A stretch of 64,000 nt of DNA from Echinicola marina (GCF_020463795.1 NZ_CP080025.1:4833501-4897500); one strand, 5' to 3'. Positions 43,714 to 52,723 are shown, counted from the first letter of the stretch. A program made the numbers and translations. Notes: generated by a model from the sequence alone, not told the origin.

Positions 43714-44276
43714 TGATTGGGATAGAAAAAATACTCCAACTGAATCAACAACTTTCTAATGAGTCCATTGAGCTGCTATTGTCCAAAGGAACAATGGTGG
43801 AAAAAACCAAAAATGAAACCATAATCCATCAGGGAAAAATAGAGAATTTCAGCTATTTCATACTTGAGGGCTGTGCCAAGGCCCATCTCAACCATGATGG
43901 AAAGGATATTAATTTTTGGTTTGGATTCGAAGGTGATTTTCTCTTCTCTTATAATAGTAAAATATCCAAACAGCCAGGGTATGAAAATATCAGCACCTTG
44001 GAAAAATCCCTACTTTGGAAAATTTCCAACGATGACCTTGAAATCCTATATAAAACCAATTTGGAGATAGCCAATTGGTCCAGGAAACTAACTGAAATTG
44101 AACTGATCAAAACCGAAAAACGACTGCTCGATTTCCAAACAAAGTCTGCTACAAGTAGGTATGAAGAACTCCTACAAAGGCACCCTGAAATATTACACCG
44201 CATTTCACTTGGAAATATTGCTTCCTATCTCGGGATAAGCCAAGTATCTCTAAGTAGAATTAGAAGCCAATATTAA
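43713..44276 (+). CDS. Crp/Fnr-family transcriptional regulator
   Basis: 187 residues. The N-terminal part is a cyclic-nucleotide-binding-like jelly roll (FSYFILEGCAKAHL, FGFEGDFLFSY), but the phosphate-binding Arg of true cAMP receptors is not evident. The C-terminal helix-turn-helix is LGNIASYLGISQVSLSRIR. It is coupled to rsmE by a one-base overlap and lies 70 bases before the SMR transporter, which might be its target; that is inference. Confidence 0.9.
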   Translation: MIGIEKILQLNQQLSNESIELLLSKGTMVEKTKNETIIHQGKIENFSYFILEGCAKAHLNHDGKDINFWFGFEGDFLFSYNSKISKQPGYENISTLEKSLLWKISNDDLEILYKTNLEIANWSRKLTEIELIKTEKRLLDFQTKSATSRYEELLQRHPEILHRISLGNIASYLGISQVSLSRIRSQY

Positions 44277-44322
44277 ATTCCCTTATTTAACCTATGTAAA
44301 AAGAACCCTGGTACTTAAAGTC

Positions 44323-44330
44323 TACTTTTG
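44323..44330 (+). promoter_or_regulatory. Predicted -7 element of the SMR gene
   Basis: TACTTTTG matches TAnnTTTG exactly, 15 bases before the ATG at 44346. No -33 TTG is seen at 19-21 bases upstream. Confidence 0.35.
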
Positions 44331-44345
44331 CGAAAACAAAAAGTT

Positions 44346-44660
44346 ATGGCTTGGTTAATACTAATTCTAGCGGGAATCTTTGAAGTAGCTTTCACTACCT
44401 CTTTAAAATTGTCCAATAATTTCACAAACCTGAAATGGTCTATTCTATTTTTTATAAGCATTTGTAGCAGCTTTTACCTCCTCAATGCAGCTATCAAGAC
44501 CATTCCCATGGGAACGGCTTATGCTGTATGGACAGGTATTGGAGCTGCAGGAACCTTAATAATAGGGATTCTATTTTTCCAAGAACCTACTAGCTGGCCA
44601 AGAATTTTCTTTTTGATGCTACTAATTGGTTCAATAGTGGGCTTAAAAGCCGTAGCTTAA
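44346..44660 (+). CDS. sugE: Small multidrug resistance transporter of the SugE/Gdx branch
   Basis: 104 residues from the ATG at 44346, with four membrane helices. Glu13 in LAGIFEVAF is the essential SMR carboxylate, and TAYAVWTGIGA is the signature shared with SugE/Gdx proteins. The Gdx branch exports guanidinium, while other members export quaternary ammonium compounds; sequence alone suggests Gdx but does not prove it. No guanidine riboswitch is visible before it. Its stop abuts that of the convergent kdsB with no bases between. Confidence 0.9.
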   Translation: MAWLILILAGIFEVAFTTSLKLSNNFTNLKWSILFFISICSSFYLLNAAIKTIPMGTAYAVWTGIGAAGTLIIGILFFQEPTSWPRIFFLMLLIGSIVGLKAVA

Positions 44661-45392
44661 TCAAGATTGGTGAGTTCTTTTATAAAAAGCAATGGCTCTG
44701 TCTAGATCCAACTTGGTATCTATGGCAACAGCCTCATGATCGGTCTCCACCATTTTTATTCGAATACCATTTTCTAACAGACGCAACTGTTCTAACATCT
44801 CTGCTTGTTCCAGCATGGATTTATCCCATTGGGTATACTCCAATAAAATATCTTTGGTATAAGCATAAACACCAATATGCCTATAATAAACAGGACTGAA
44901 TCTGTCCCTTACAAAAGGTATAGGTGAACGACTGAAATAAAGTGCAAAATTAGATTTATCAACCACTACTTTTACAGAATTGGGATTGATAACTTCTACC
45001 TCATCCTCTATCTTTCGCATCATGGAAGCTACTTTTACTGTTGGATCAGCAAATGCCTTTACCAAATCAGTCAGAGATTTTTGATCTTGGAATGGCTCAT
45101 CTCCTTGAACATTTACCACCACATCCGCATCCACATTCACCATGGCCTCTGCTATTCTATCAGAACCACTTTCATGTTGCTTTTGGCTTACATACACCTC
45201 ACCTCCTTCAGCCCTTATCTGTTCCGCAATTTTCTCATGATCAGTAACCACAATCACTCTATCAAACAATCCAGTCGCTACAGTGCTCAAATAGGTTCTG
45301 GCTATTACGGCCTTACCACATAAGTCAGAAGTAAGCTTTCCAGGGAAGCGGGTTGCACCAAATCTGGCAGGAATCATTGCTACAATTTTCAT
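44661..45392 (-). CDS. kdsB: 3-deoxy-manno-octulosonate cytidylyltransferase (CMP-KDO synthetase)
   Basis: 243 residues. The nucleotide-binding start MIPARFGATRFPGKLTSDLCGKAV, QKHESGSDRIAEA and VVNVQGDEPF are diagnostic for KdsB. It activates KDO with CTP for the inner core of lipopolysaccharide. It is monocistronic; a -7 element TATGTTTG lies on the minus strand at 45431-45438. Confidence 0.97.
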   Translation of the reverse strand: MKIVAMIPARFGATRFPGKLTSDLCGKAVIARTYLSTVATGLFDRVIVVTDHEKIAEQIRAEGGEVYVSQKQHESGSDRIAEAMVNVDADVVVNVQGDEPFQDQKSLTDLVKAFADPTVKVASMMRKIEDEVEVINPNSVKVVVDKSNFALYFSRSPIPFVRDRFSPVYYRHIGVYAYTKDILLEYTQWDKSMLEQAEMLEQLRLLENGIRIKMVETDHEAVAIDTKLDLDRAIAFYKRTHQS

Positions 45393-45830
45393 AGGGCAAT
45401 GTTAAAAAAAATACTTGAATTAAATCAGCCCAAACATAGATTTTCCCTTTTTCTATTTCCCTCTCTTTGACGTTGTATAATATGAAAAGCCCATGACATC
45501 ATCACTTTTGGGCCCCTCTCCCGAAATACTTTAATTCAACAGAAGTGTCCCCTTTCCTTCCCCTACTGAAAGATGATCAAAACAGTAAATCATATTTAAC
45601 GTAAAATCTTATTATAACGAGAACTATTGGAAAAGGCAAACTAATGAATAAAGTAGCAAAAGTTAAGGGGCCGAACTATTTATTTATATTTAATTCAAAT
45701 TAATATTAACCAAATTTTATTCTTTATATCTTTACTTATACCAATTCTAAATTCATGTTTTATCGCCAAACGATGAACTATTGTTTCAAAATTTGGTTAT
45801 GTTTGTTATACAAATTAAAACCCATAGATT
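45393..45830. promoter_or_regulatory. Divergent region between kdsB and ferritin
   Basis: 438 AT-rich bases without a gene. Two -7 elements are visible: TATGTTTG on the minus strand at 45431-45438 for kdsB, and TATGTTTG on the plus strand at 45798-45805 for the ferritin gene. I see no clear metal-responsive operator. Confidence 0.5.
45798..45805 (+). promoter_or_regulatory. Predicted -7 element of the ferritin gene
   Basis: TATGTTTG is an exact match to TAnnTTTG and lies 25 bases before the ATG. A TTG (45781-45783) is 14 bases upstream, closer than the usual spacing. Confidence 0.4.
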
Positions 45831-46376
45831 ATGAAAACTAAGGAAAAAGAAATTGTTACGCTTCAGCGTTCTTTACTTCACGATACAGAAAAAATGTTGA
45901 ACAAGCAGATAGAGATGGAAGCAAAGTCTTCAGCCTCTTATCTTTCTATGGCTTCATGGTGTGATATGATGGGTTATGACAATGCCGCCAAACTGCTATA
46001 TGCTCATGCAGAAGAAGAAAGACAACATATGCTTAAACTTTTGCATTATATTAATGAAGCTGGCGGCCATGCCATTCAGCCAGAAATCACTGGCATCAAA
46101 CATCATTTTAATTCCTTAAAAGAAGTGTTTCAGTTAATATTAGAACACGAAATCCAAGTAACAAAATCCATCAATATTATCGTAGATCACTGCTTTGGAG
46201 TTAAAGACTTTGCTTCCTTCAGCTTTATGCAATGGTACGTAACAGAGCAAAGAGAAGAAGAATCTTTGGCCAGAAGGGCTCTTGAGCTATTTGATATCAT
46301 CGGTGAAGAAGGCGTTGGCCTCTGGACCATTGATCAGGAATTGGGCAAACTGCACGATCAAGTCGGAGATGCCTAA
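45831..46376 (+). CDS. Ferritin (bacterial non-heme type)
   Basis: 181 residues forming a four-helix bundle. Ferroxidase ligands are visible in EMEAKSSASYLSMASWCD (Glu on helix A), HAEEERQHMLKLLHY (Glu and His on helix B) and the helix D region around WYVTEQREEES. It stores iron as ferric mineral in the cytoplasm. Overall length and the QIEMEAKSSASYL start fit the Ftn family rather than Dps. Monocistronic, with its own promoter and terminator. Confidence 0.95.
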   Translation: MKTKEKEIVTLQRSLLHDTEKMLNKQIEMEAKSSASYLSMASWCDMMGYDNAAKLLYAHAEEERQHMLKLLHYINEAGGHAIQPEITGIKHHFNSLKEVFQLILEHEIQVTKSINIIVDHCFGVKDFASFSFMQWYVTEQREEESLARRALELFDIIGEEGVGLWTIDQELGKLHDQVGDA

Positions 46377-46397
46377 AACCAAAAAACTTAAATTTGC

Positions 46398-46430
46398 AAA
46401 GCGGTCATTTTATGATCGCTTTTTATTTTT
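46398..46430 (+). terminator. Terminator of the ferritin gene
   Basis: AAAGCGGTCAT and ATGATCGCTTT pair over 11 bases with one G-T wobble around a TTT loop, followed by TTATTTTT. Confidence 0.88.
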
Positions 46431-46476
46431 CTATCGAAGCAATTAAATCTTATATTCATGTAAAACATGATGTAAG

Positions 46477-46938
46477 ATGAAAATAGAAGCCCAAAGTCCC
46501 GAAGAATATATAACAAAAATACCAGAGGAACGCCAACCTGCATTTTCGAGGCTAAGGCGTACCATTACTGACAACCTCCCAAAAGGCTTCGAAGAAACCA
46601 TGAGTTATGGAATGATTGGCTATGTTGTTCCTCATAAACTATATCCTCCAGGCTACCACTGTAATCCCAAGCTGCCCCTTCCTTTTATAAATATAGCTTC
46701 TCAAAAAAACTTCATTGCCCTTTACCATAATGGGATTTATGCTGACAAAGAAATCCTGGATTGGTTTGTAAATGAATTCCCTAAGCACAGTAAGTATAAA
46801 CTGGACATGGGCAAAAGTTGTATCAGGTTTAAAAAGCCAGAACATATCCCCTTTGACCTCATTGGAGAGCTCATCAAGAAACTCACTGTAGAAGATTGGA
46901 TAAGCCTGTATGAATCCAATATAAAACGCACAGATTAA
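46477..46938 (+). CDS. DUF1801 (YdhG-like) protein
   Basis: 153 residues. The block LPKGFEETMSYGMIGYVVP and the later PFINIASQKNFIALYHNGIY fit DUF1801, a small alpha/beta family of unknown function sometimes linked to iron or frataxin-like folds. There is no signal peptide. It lies alone between ferritin and the formylglycine-generating enzyme gene. A functional link to ferritin is possible but rests only on proximity. Confidence 0.85.
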   Translation: MKIEAQSPEEYITKIPEERQPAFSRLRRTITDNLPKGFEETMSYGMIGYVVPHKLYPPGYHCNPKLPLPFINIASQKNFIALYHNGIYADKEILDWFVNEFPKHSKYKLDMGKSCIRFKKPEHIPFDLIGELIKKLTVEDWISLYESNIKRTD

Positions 46939-47094
46939 AAAGATCAGTAATATGATTTTTATCAAGGAATAAAAAGAAGCATTAGACTGTTCACAAAATA
47001 GTTATCGTTTAATTATATATTTATGTAACTTCGACATAAATTGTTCTATACAATTTAATGAGAGATACAGAATTATCTAATAAAACCAATAATT

Positions 47095-48210
47095 ATGCAT
47101 CAATTGCAAACAATCAAAACAACTTTCAAAGGAGTACTTTTTACAAGTAGTATGCTTGGAATCCTATTCAGTTGTTCTGAAAAAAGTACAGGAAAGGATC
47201 AGATTGAAAACCAAACACATAAAAGTCCAAAATTTGAAGAGACAGTTAAAAAACAAGATGGCATGGTTTGGATTCCTGGAGGAGATTTTATTATGGGAAC
47301 CGACGAAGATGAGGCCTATCCTGCCGAAAAACCTGCAGTAAAAAGATCGGTAAATGGATTTTGGATGGATGAGACTGAGGTTACTAATGCCCAATTCAAA
47401 AAATTCGTAGAAGAAACTGGATATATTACTATTGCAGAGCAAAAACCAGATTGGGAAGAAATGAAAAAACAGCTTCCACCGGATACTCCCAAGCCTGACG
47501 ACTCTTTATTACAACCGGGTTCTATGGTATTTGTAGCTCCAAATCACCCTGTAGACAAACGTGATATTTCCCAATGGTGGCAATGGGTAGATGGTGCCAA
47601 TTGGAAGCATCCAGAGGGTCCTGAATCTGACCTCGAAGGAAGATGGAACCACCCTGTTGTTCACATCGCTTATGACGATGCGGTTGCATATGCCAAGTGG
47701 GCCGGAAAACGACTTCCTACTGAAGCAGAATGGGAATTCGCTGCCAAAGGAGGACTTAGAGATCAGCGATATGCCTGGGGATCTGAATTAAGGCCAAATG
47801 GCAAATTTATGGCCAACACTTTCCAAGGGAATTTCCCCAATGGAAATAAAGGAGAAGATGGATTTATGGGCACAGCTCCTGTAAAGAATTTTGCTCCCAA
47901 CCAATTTGGACTTTATGATATCATAGGAAATGTATGGGAGATGACCGATGATTGGTTTGATGCCATCAAATTCCAAAGATTGAGCGGAAGTGCTCCCGCT
48001 CTGGACTCTAATATGAACCAATGTTACAATCCTAGTAATCCTTATGCTAAAGAAAGGGTTATCAAAGGAGGGTCTTACCTATGCTCGGATAATTATTGCA
48101 TTAATTATCGACCAAGTGCTCGTCAAGGCCATGCTTATGACAGTGGTACATCCAATGTAGGTTTTAGATGCGTAAAGGATGCTCCCCAAAAGACCTTAGG
48201 ATTGAAATAG
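47095..48210 (+). CDS. Formylglycine-generating enzyme (SUMF1-type) lipoprotein
   Basis: 371 residues; the lipobox GILFSC has Cys27, so the enzyme is membrane-anchored outside the cytoplasm. The FGE-sulfatase domain begins at MVWIPGGDFIMGTDEDE and includes GNVWEMTDDW. The copper-binding pair is intact: Cys330 and Cys335 in GGSYLCSDNYC, the spacing seen in human SUMF1. True FGEs convert a Cys (or Ser) of sulfatases to formylglycine. No sulfatase is encoded in the window, so its clients lie elsewhere. The pair of Cys distinguishes it from the many FGE-fold proteins of other function. Confidence 0.93.
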   Translation: MHQLQTIKTTFKGVLFTSSMLGILFSCSEKSTGKDQIENQTHKSPKFEETVKKQDGMVWIPGGDFIMGTDEDEAYPAEKPAVKRSVNGFWMDETEVTNAQFKKFVEETGYITIAEQKPDWEEMKKQLPPDTPKPDDSLLQPGSMVFVAPNHPVDKRDISQWWQWVDGANWKHPEGPESDLEGRWNHPVVHIAYDDAVAYAKWAGKRLPTEAEWEFAAKGGLRDQRYAWGSELRPNGKFMANTFQGNFPNGNKGEDGFMGTAPVKNFAPNQFGLYDIIGNVWEMTDDWFDAIKFQRLSGSAPALDSNMNQCYNPSNPYAKERVIKGGSYLCSDNYCINYRPSARQGHAYDSGTSNVGFRCVKDAPQKTLGLK

Positions 48211-48229
48211 AAAACGAATAATAATTTGC

Positions 48230-48268
48230 AAAAAAAGTCCGATGACAAATTGCCATCGGACTTTTTTT
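48230..48268 (+). terminator. Terminator after the FGE gene
   Basis: AAAAAAAGTCCGATG (48230-48244) pairs perfectly with CATCGGACTTTTTTT (48254-48268). The A-run on the left makes it usable on the minus strand, where the LRR gene ends about 110 bases away. Confidence 0.93.
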
Positions 48269-48378
48269 GTCCCTCAGCTCTTCAAATACACAGAAGCTAC
48301 TTTCTTTTTAGGCGATATTGAAAAATTCAAATCAAGCTGGACTTGATCCAAAATACTTTATTAGGATCAATCACCTAA

Positions 48379-50829
48379 TTAATAATACCTCACATCGCAT
48401 TCAGGATTGGACTCCCTGAAGCTATCTATTTGTCGGCTATTAATTCTGGTATTAAAACAGATCAAACGTTTAAGATTAGTCAAATCTTCAATTGGGTTTA
48501 TACTCCTCACATTGGTACTCGCAATGTCCAATTCCTCCAATTGATTTAAAGATTCTAAACCTTTAAGTCTCTTTACACCTGTTCCAGAAATCACTAAACT
48601 CTTAAGAGCTTTCAAGTTTTCCAACGGACGTAAATCCTCAATTCCAGTATTGGAAAGATTTAGGTACTCCAAGCTACTTACTTGTCCAATAGGCTCCAAA
48701 TCTGTAATTGGTGATTGGGAAATCTCTAATTTTCTCAAACGCTCAAAAGTAACAATATCACTGATATCATAGAGAGGAGAATCATGGATTTCTAAAGACT
48801 GTAAATTGATAAAATCTACCAAAGGTCTCAAAGAGTTTATCCCTTCCCTATCTATCTCCAGTTCTCGAATAGAAGTTAACTTATGAAGCTCCCGATTATT
48901 GGGTTCATCAGATAAATTGCCTACTTCTACAAAAATCCCTTTCCAGACACTGTCCAAGCCATTCCACCATGCTTTTAACTCATCGGTTCTAAAGATAATA
49001 TTAGCATTCGGAATCACCTGCAGCAAATCTTGTACTTCCCATAAAGGCACCTCCGTACCGTCTACATCCAAGTACTCCAATTTGGACAAGCCCATCAATG
49101 GAGCAATAGTTGCCAAACCTGTATTGTTTAGTGAAATATATTCCAAACCTAACAACTTCTCAAGATCCTCCACATTGGTGATGACACTTGCATTTCCTGA
49201 AATTCGCCTCAAGGTTTTCAATTCTCTCAAAGGGCTTAAATCACTTATTTTGGTGTCATCAAATTTCAAAGAAACCAATTTTTTGAATTTAAGAACAGGG
49301 CGAAGATTAACAATTTCACTTCCAGATAAATCCAATGAATCAACACTTACTATTCTCGAAATAGATTCCACTGTAGGTGTAGTTCCACCACGCTCCATTA
49401 AATTATTTTCGAGCACTTTTTTCCATGCATCAGGCAGAGTAGACCACCAAGTTTGTAAATTCTCAACATTGTGAATCAACAAAACCCTTCTATTTTCTCT
49501 AGCAAAATCATCAGCTTGTCCCTCTGAAATCCCCGTCCTATCAGCATAGATTTTTTGTATATTTTTGTTACCATTGATCGGTTCTAAACTACTTACATCT
49601 GTCTGGTTAATATTGATCACTTCCAAATGTTCAAGACCGGCCAAAGGCGTCAAATCATTTATATTTGTTTGGGACAAATTTACTTCCTTCAAACTTTGAA
49701 GTTCAGCCAAAAAGTTGAAATTGATCAGGTAATTGTCCTGAACACCCAATTTCTTGAGCTGCTTAAGCTGATTAATACTTTCAATATTATTAAAGCCACT
49801 TCTACCCAAATTCAACTCTTCCAAAGCTTCAAATGAATTCAAGGCTGCAAAGCTCATAAGAGGCGTATTCTCCGCCTTTAACACCTTCAATTTACCAAGA
49901 TACTGTAGATCATCAATCTGCTGAATAAGAGTATTGGAAATATCCAAGTACTGTAAATTCTCCGCATACTTTACAAATTGTATATCTTGTGCCGGAGTGT
50001 TAGAAACATCCAAATAGGTCAAAAAGGTAACATTACTGATTGGCCCTAGCTCACTGATCATCGTATTGCTAATATCAATATATTTCAGATCCCTAAGGGC
50101 TTCCAATGGCTTCAAATCTTGGATATAAGTGTTTCCCGACAGATTCAAACTATCTATAGCACTGATCTTGTTCAAATGATCAACTGTAATGGAATCTTCC
50201 ATCCTGATATCAAAACTTTCCCTAAAATAAGTTTCCCATTCCAAAGAAAGTGTACCCCACCATTCCATTAATTCCTTGTCCCTGCTGAGTTTCGTTGTAT
50301 AAATACTTGCAATTTTCAGTTCATTGGAACGTCTATCTAGATTTACTTCTACAAATCTAGGCTTGGTGTTTTCTATTTCCTCTCCATCTAGACCTGTTGC
50401 TGAAAGGGTCCTGTCCATGGATACACTAAAGGATAGTTCACCATTATCCCTAAGAAATGGTTTTATATCCCTCACTTTAAACTTAAAACTGGCGTCCTTA
50501 AAGAAAAACTCTACATCTTTCAAATAAGCGGTGACATCTTTATTGGTAATTACCTTTCGGTCAAGAACCAAATCATCCTCGACCTGGACTTTACTATCCC
50601 TAAAAATCTTCTTGTAGCTTTCGGTAATGATGACATCCTTATCACGGGCAGGAGTTTCTTCACTACCTACAGTGTTAAGGAAATATTCCAAAAACTGAAC
50701 TTGGTCCTCTACTTTTTGGCTAAAATCTTTGATTTCCTGCTTAGAGTAGCCTCCCATATCTTGGGCAATCCCCAATCCTGGGATCAGAACAATGGCCCAA
50801 AAGAAAATATAATACTTATTCCTGATCAT
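48379..50829 (-). CDS. Large secreted leucine-rich-repeat protein with three tandem modules
   Basis: 816 residues with a signal peptide ending near GIAQ23. Residues about 30-180 form an NTF2-like domain that resembles the whole of the protein encoded at 51655-52233. Then come three modules, each with a Trp-rich helix (EWWGTLSLEWE at 189-199, TWWSTLPDAWK at 460-470, AWWNGLDSVWK at 620-630) followed by internalin-type 22-residue LRRs such as LEYLNLSNTGIEDLRPLENL, and a cap resembling DSFRESNP. The LRR pattern suggests protein binding. It is the last gene of a four-gene operon and overlaps the preceding gene by 14 bases. No known function; role in the envelope is inference. Confidence 0.85.
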   Translation of the reverse strand: MIRNKYYIFFWAIVLIPGLGIAQDMGGYSKQEIKDFSQKVEDQVQFLEYFLNTVGSEETPARDKDVIITESYKKIFRDSKVQVEDDLVLDRKVITNKDVTAYLKDVEFFFKDASFKFKVRDIKPFLRDNGELSFSVSMDRTLSATGLDGEEIENTKPRFVEVNLDRRSNELKIASIYTTKLSRDKELMEWWGTLSLEWETYFRESFDIRMEDSITVDHLNKISAIDSLNLSGNTYIQDLKPLEALRDLKYIDISNTMISELGPISNVTFLTYLDVSNTPAQDIQFVKYAENLQYLDISNTLIQQIDDLQYLGKLKVLKAENTPLMSFAALNSFEALEELNLGRSGFNNIESINQLKQLKKLGVQDNYLINFNFLAELQSLKEVNLSQTNINDLTPLAGLEHLEVININQTDVSSLEPINGNKNIQKIYADRTGISEGQADDFARENRRVLLIHNVENLQTWWSTLPDAWKKVLENNLMERGGTTPTVESISRIVSVDSLDLSGSEIVNLRPVLKFKKLVSLKFDDTKISDLSPLRELKTLRRISGNASVITNVEDLEKLLGLEYISLNNTGLATIAPLMGLSKLEYLDVDGTEVPLWEVQDLLQVIPNANIIFRTDELKAWWNGLDSVWKGIFVEVGNLSDEPNNRELHKLTSIRELEIDREGINSLRPLVDFINLQSLEIHDSPLYDISDIVTFERLRKLEISQSPITDLEPIGQVSSLEYLNLSNTGIEDLRPLENLKALKSLVISGTGVKRLKGLESLNQLEELDIASTNVRSINPIEDLTNLKRLICFNTRINSRQIDSFRESNPECDVRYY

Positions 50830-51658
50830 AGATATAATTTAGGATAACCTCTTTTTCTTTTTCATCGCTGTATTTACTGAGATTGCTCACCAACCAACCA
50901 GTGTTAAAGCCTGGTCTATTAAACTGCGCCACCTCAAAATACCAGTTATCAATTTGAAAGAAATGGAACTTCACTCCTTTTACAGTTTCAAACTTTATAT
51001 TACCGTTTTTTATTTCATAGAGAAATATGGTCAAATAATCCGGCTCAAACTCATCTGGTGTATAGGATTCTGGTTTCTTATTATCCTGTAAGGCTTTTCT
51101 AAGATTCATGAAACCGAGCTCATGGCTTAGTGGATGCAAAAAAGGTTTCTTATTCCCTTCTTCCTTATCAAAAAAACGCTTGAAGGAATCAAAAGTCACC
51201 TTATCTATCACCCATTCATAACCTAGTCCTTCTTCCTCCAACTTCATAAATAAAGTGATATCCTCCCTTTTACCTTTGTATTGGAACACAGTGGAAACTT
51301 CTGCAAACCAACCGCCTCTATGGAAATTCAGGTATTGCGGATAGCTTTTGGATAAGACTTGGTCTTTAAATTCTTGTTTTAAATTCTCAGGGATATTGGA
51401 AGTCTGATTATCAAAAAGTAAACTAATGTATTTAGTCCTTAGCTCCCTGTTATGATATTCTTCATCACCAGCATAGTACCTTGTCAGCCCATCTTGGCTT
51501 TCTTCAGCATTAAATCGACGAAAGAATTGGTTTAATTGTTTGGTTGAAGCAGCAAATCTGCCGTCATCCTTAATTTGTCCGGGGCCGTATAAACCCTGCC
51601 CCGGAGCAAACTGTATGGATGTAATTATTAAAATTACTAATAAGCTTAATTTCTTCAT
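50816..51658 (-). CDS. Exported protein of unknown function in the LRR operon
   Basis: 280 residues with a signal peptide ending near APGQ21. The remainder is mixed alpha/beta, rich in aromatic residues and charged pairs, and no known motif was recognised. A block HRGGWFAEVSTVFQYKGKRE and a later DNWYFEVAQFNRPGFNTGWL look like beta-hairpins. It begins inside the end of the upstream gene (ATGA overlap at 51655-51658) and its end overlaps the LRR gene start by 14 bases, so the three are tightly coupled and probably act together outside the cytoplasm. Confidence 0.75.
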   Translation of the reverse strand: MKKLSLLVILIITSIQFAPGQGLYGPGQIKDDGRFAASTKQLNQFFRRFNAEESQDGLTRYYAGDEEYHNRELRTKYISLLFDNQTSNIPENLKQEFKDQVLSKSYPQYLNFHRGGWFAEVSTVFQYKGKREDITLFMKLEEEGLGYEWVIDKVTFDSFKRFFDKEEGNKKPFLHPLSHELGFMNLRKALQDNKKPESYTPDEFEPDYLTIFLYEIKNGNIKFETVKGVKFHFFQIDNWYFEVAQFNRPGFNTGWLVSNLSKYSDEKEKEVILNYIYDQE

Positions 51659-52233
51659 GCGGAAGTTTCAGTCACTCTAATATCACCCAGCATCACGTCC
51701 CAAAACTCGATAGTTCTACCAGCTACCTGAGTCTGTTTCTTCTCTACGTAAATGGTGATATCTTTTTTGGTGGTATCCTTATAATTAAGACCAGTCTCTG
51801 CAGAAGTACCTTCAAATCTTTGGTAAATCGTTACTACACCTACATATCTGCCATCAGGCTGTCTCTCCAAATCAGAGATATAATGGATATCATACCAACT
51901 GATTTTTACATTGTCATAGTTAAGAGCCATCAATCTCTCGAAGTATCTTCTTACAGGATAATAGGCTACTTCCTGAGAATTGATAGAAGAAACTCCCATC
52001 TCTGCTCCAGGAGCAAATAGTTCCTCAGCCCTGTCCATTACACGATTAGCTTCTGAAAACTGTGTTTCTTTACTACCTATAATACTGATGTACTTACTAA
52101 GATCTTTTACTTTCTCCAAAGCCAAAGAATCAATGGCCTGTTTCCTTTGAGGACTAATATTATCTGATTGCGCAGCAGCAAAAAGCGTAGTCGCAAAGAA
52201 CAATAAAATAAATGCTTGGATATGCTTTTTCAT
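51655..52233 (-). CDS. Exported NTF2-like protein of unknown function in the LRR operon
   Basis: 192 residues with a signal peptide ending in FAAAQ22. The body shows SKYISIIGSKETQFSEANRV, then a long pattern ending in ITIYVEKKQTQVAGRTIEFW, which matches the N-terminal domain of the LRR protein in the same operon (both share a GSxET motif, a YLxxL-type core and closing beta strands). This suggests an NTF2-like or cystatin-like fold; the exact fold is inference. It lies 25 bases after the lipoprotein gene and is coupled to the next gene by ATGA. Confidence 0.75.
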   Translation of the reverse strand: MKKHIQAFILLFFATTLFAAAQSDNISPQRKQAIDSLALEKVKDLSKYISIIGSKETQFSEANRVMDRAEELFAPGAEMGVSSINSQEVAYYPVRRYFERLMALNYDNVKISWYDIHYISDLERQPDGRYVGVVTIYQRFEGTSAETGLNYKDTTKKDITIYVEKKQTQVAGRTIEFWDVMLGDIRVTETSA

Positions 52234-52258
52234 GATTAGTTTCTTTTCTATGTTTTAA

Positions 52259-52723
52259 TTATCTTCTACGAAGTTCTAGTTCAGTGATTCTACCGCTACC
52301 ATCTAGTCGCACGTCACTGATGAAATTCAAATTCTTCTTAGTATCCTTCAAATAATTCAAATACTTCACGATGGTAGTTGGTTCATCGTAATCTTTGATT
52401 CCATTTTCTTCGTGGATAACAATCAAAACAGGTGTATTTTGATTAGAAAACATACTCAATGCTTCTTGAATTGAGCTGTTGGCACTTTGAACGCTAGATG
52501 CATTCGCCACAGCTGAAAAATAATTCTCAAGCTTGCCTACAGCTACCTCTTCTGCTGTTGGTGCTGCTTCTACTGGAGCAGGAGCAGGTTCTTCTACTGG
52601 AGCTGGAGCCGGAGCTGCTTCAACTACCTTTTTCTTACTTTTACAAGCGCCCATTGCCAATAGCCCAAACAGTGCCAAAGTCATAAGCCTGCTAATAGGT
52701 GATTTTAGACTTCTTTTTTTCAT
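52259..52723 (-). CDS. Pro/Ala-rich lipoprotein, first gene of the LRR operon
   Basis: 154 residues. The lipobox ends in MGAC (Cys27), followed by a basic SKKK and a Pro-Ala-Val-Glu linker with repeated PAPAPVEE words (about 36-55), typical of a spacer that reaches across the periplasm. The C-terminal 95 residues (LENYFSAVANASSVQSAN and NTPVLIVIHEENGIKDYDEP) form a small alpha/beta domain; its character suggests an adaptor. The first 26 residues are very basic. It begins the leftward operon of four exported proteins. Confidence 0.8.
   Translation of the reverse strand: MKKRSLKSPISRLMTLALFGLLAMGACKSKKKVVEAAPAPAPVEEPAPAPVEAAPTAEEVAVGKLENYFSAVANASSVQSANSSIQEALSMFSNQNTPVLIVIHEENGIKDYDEPTTIVKYLNYLKDTKKNLNFISDVRLDGSGRITELELRRR

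Noticed and set aside
48899-49474. 191-codon plus-strand frame opposite the LRR gene
   Set aside because: The repeats of the LRR gene create long shadow frames; no start signal or family was found.
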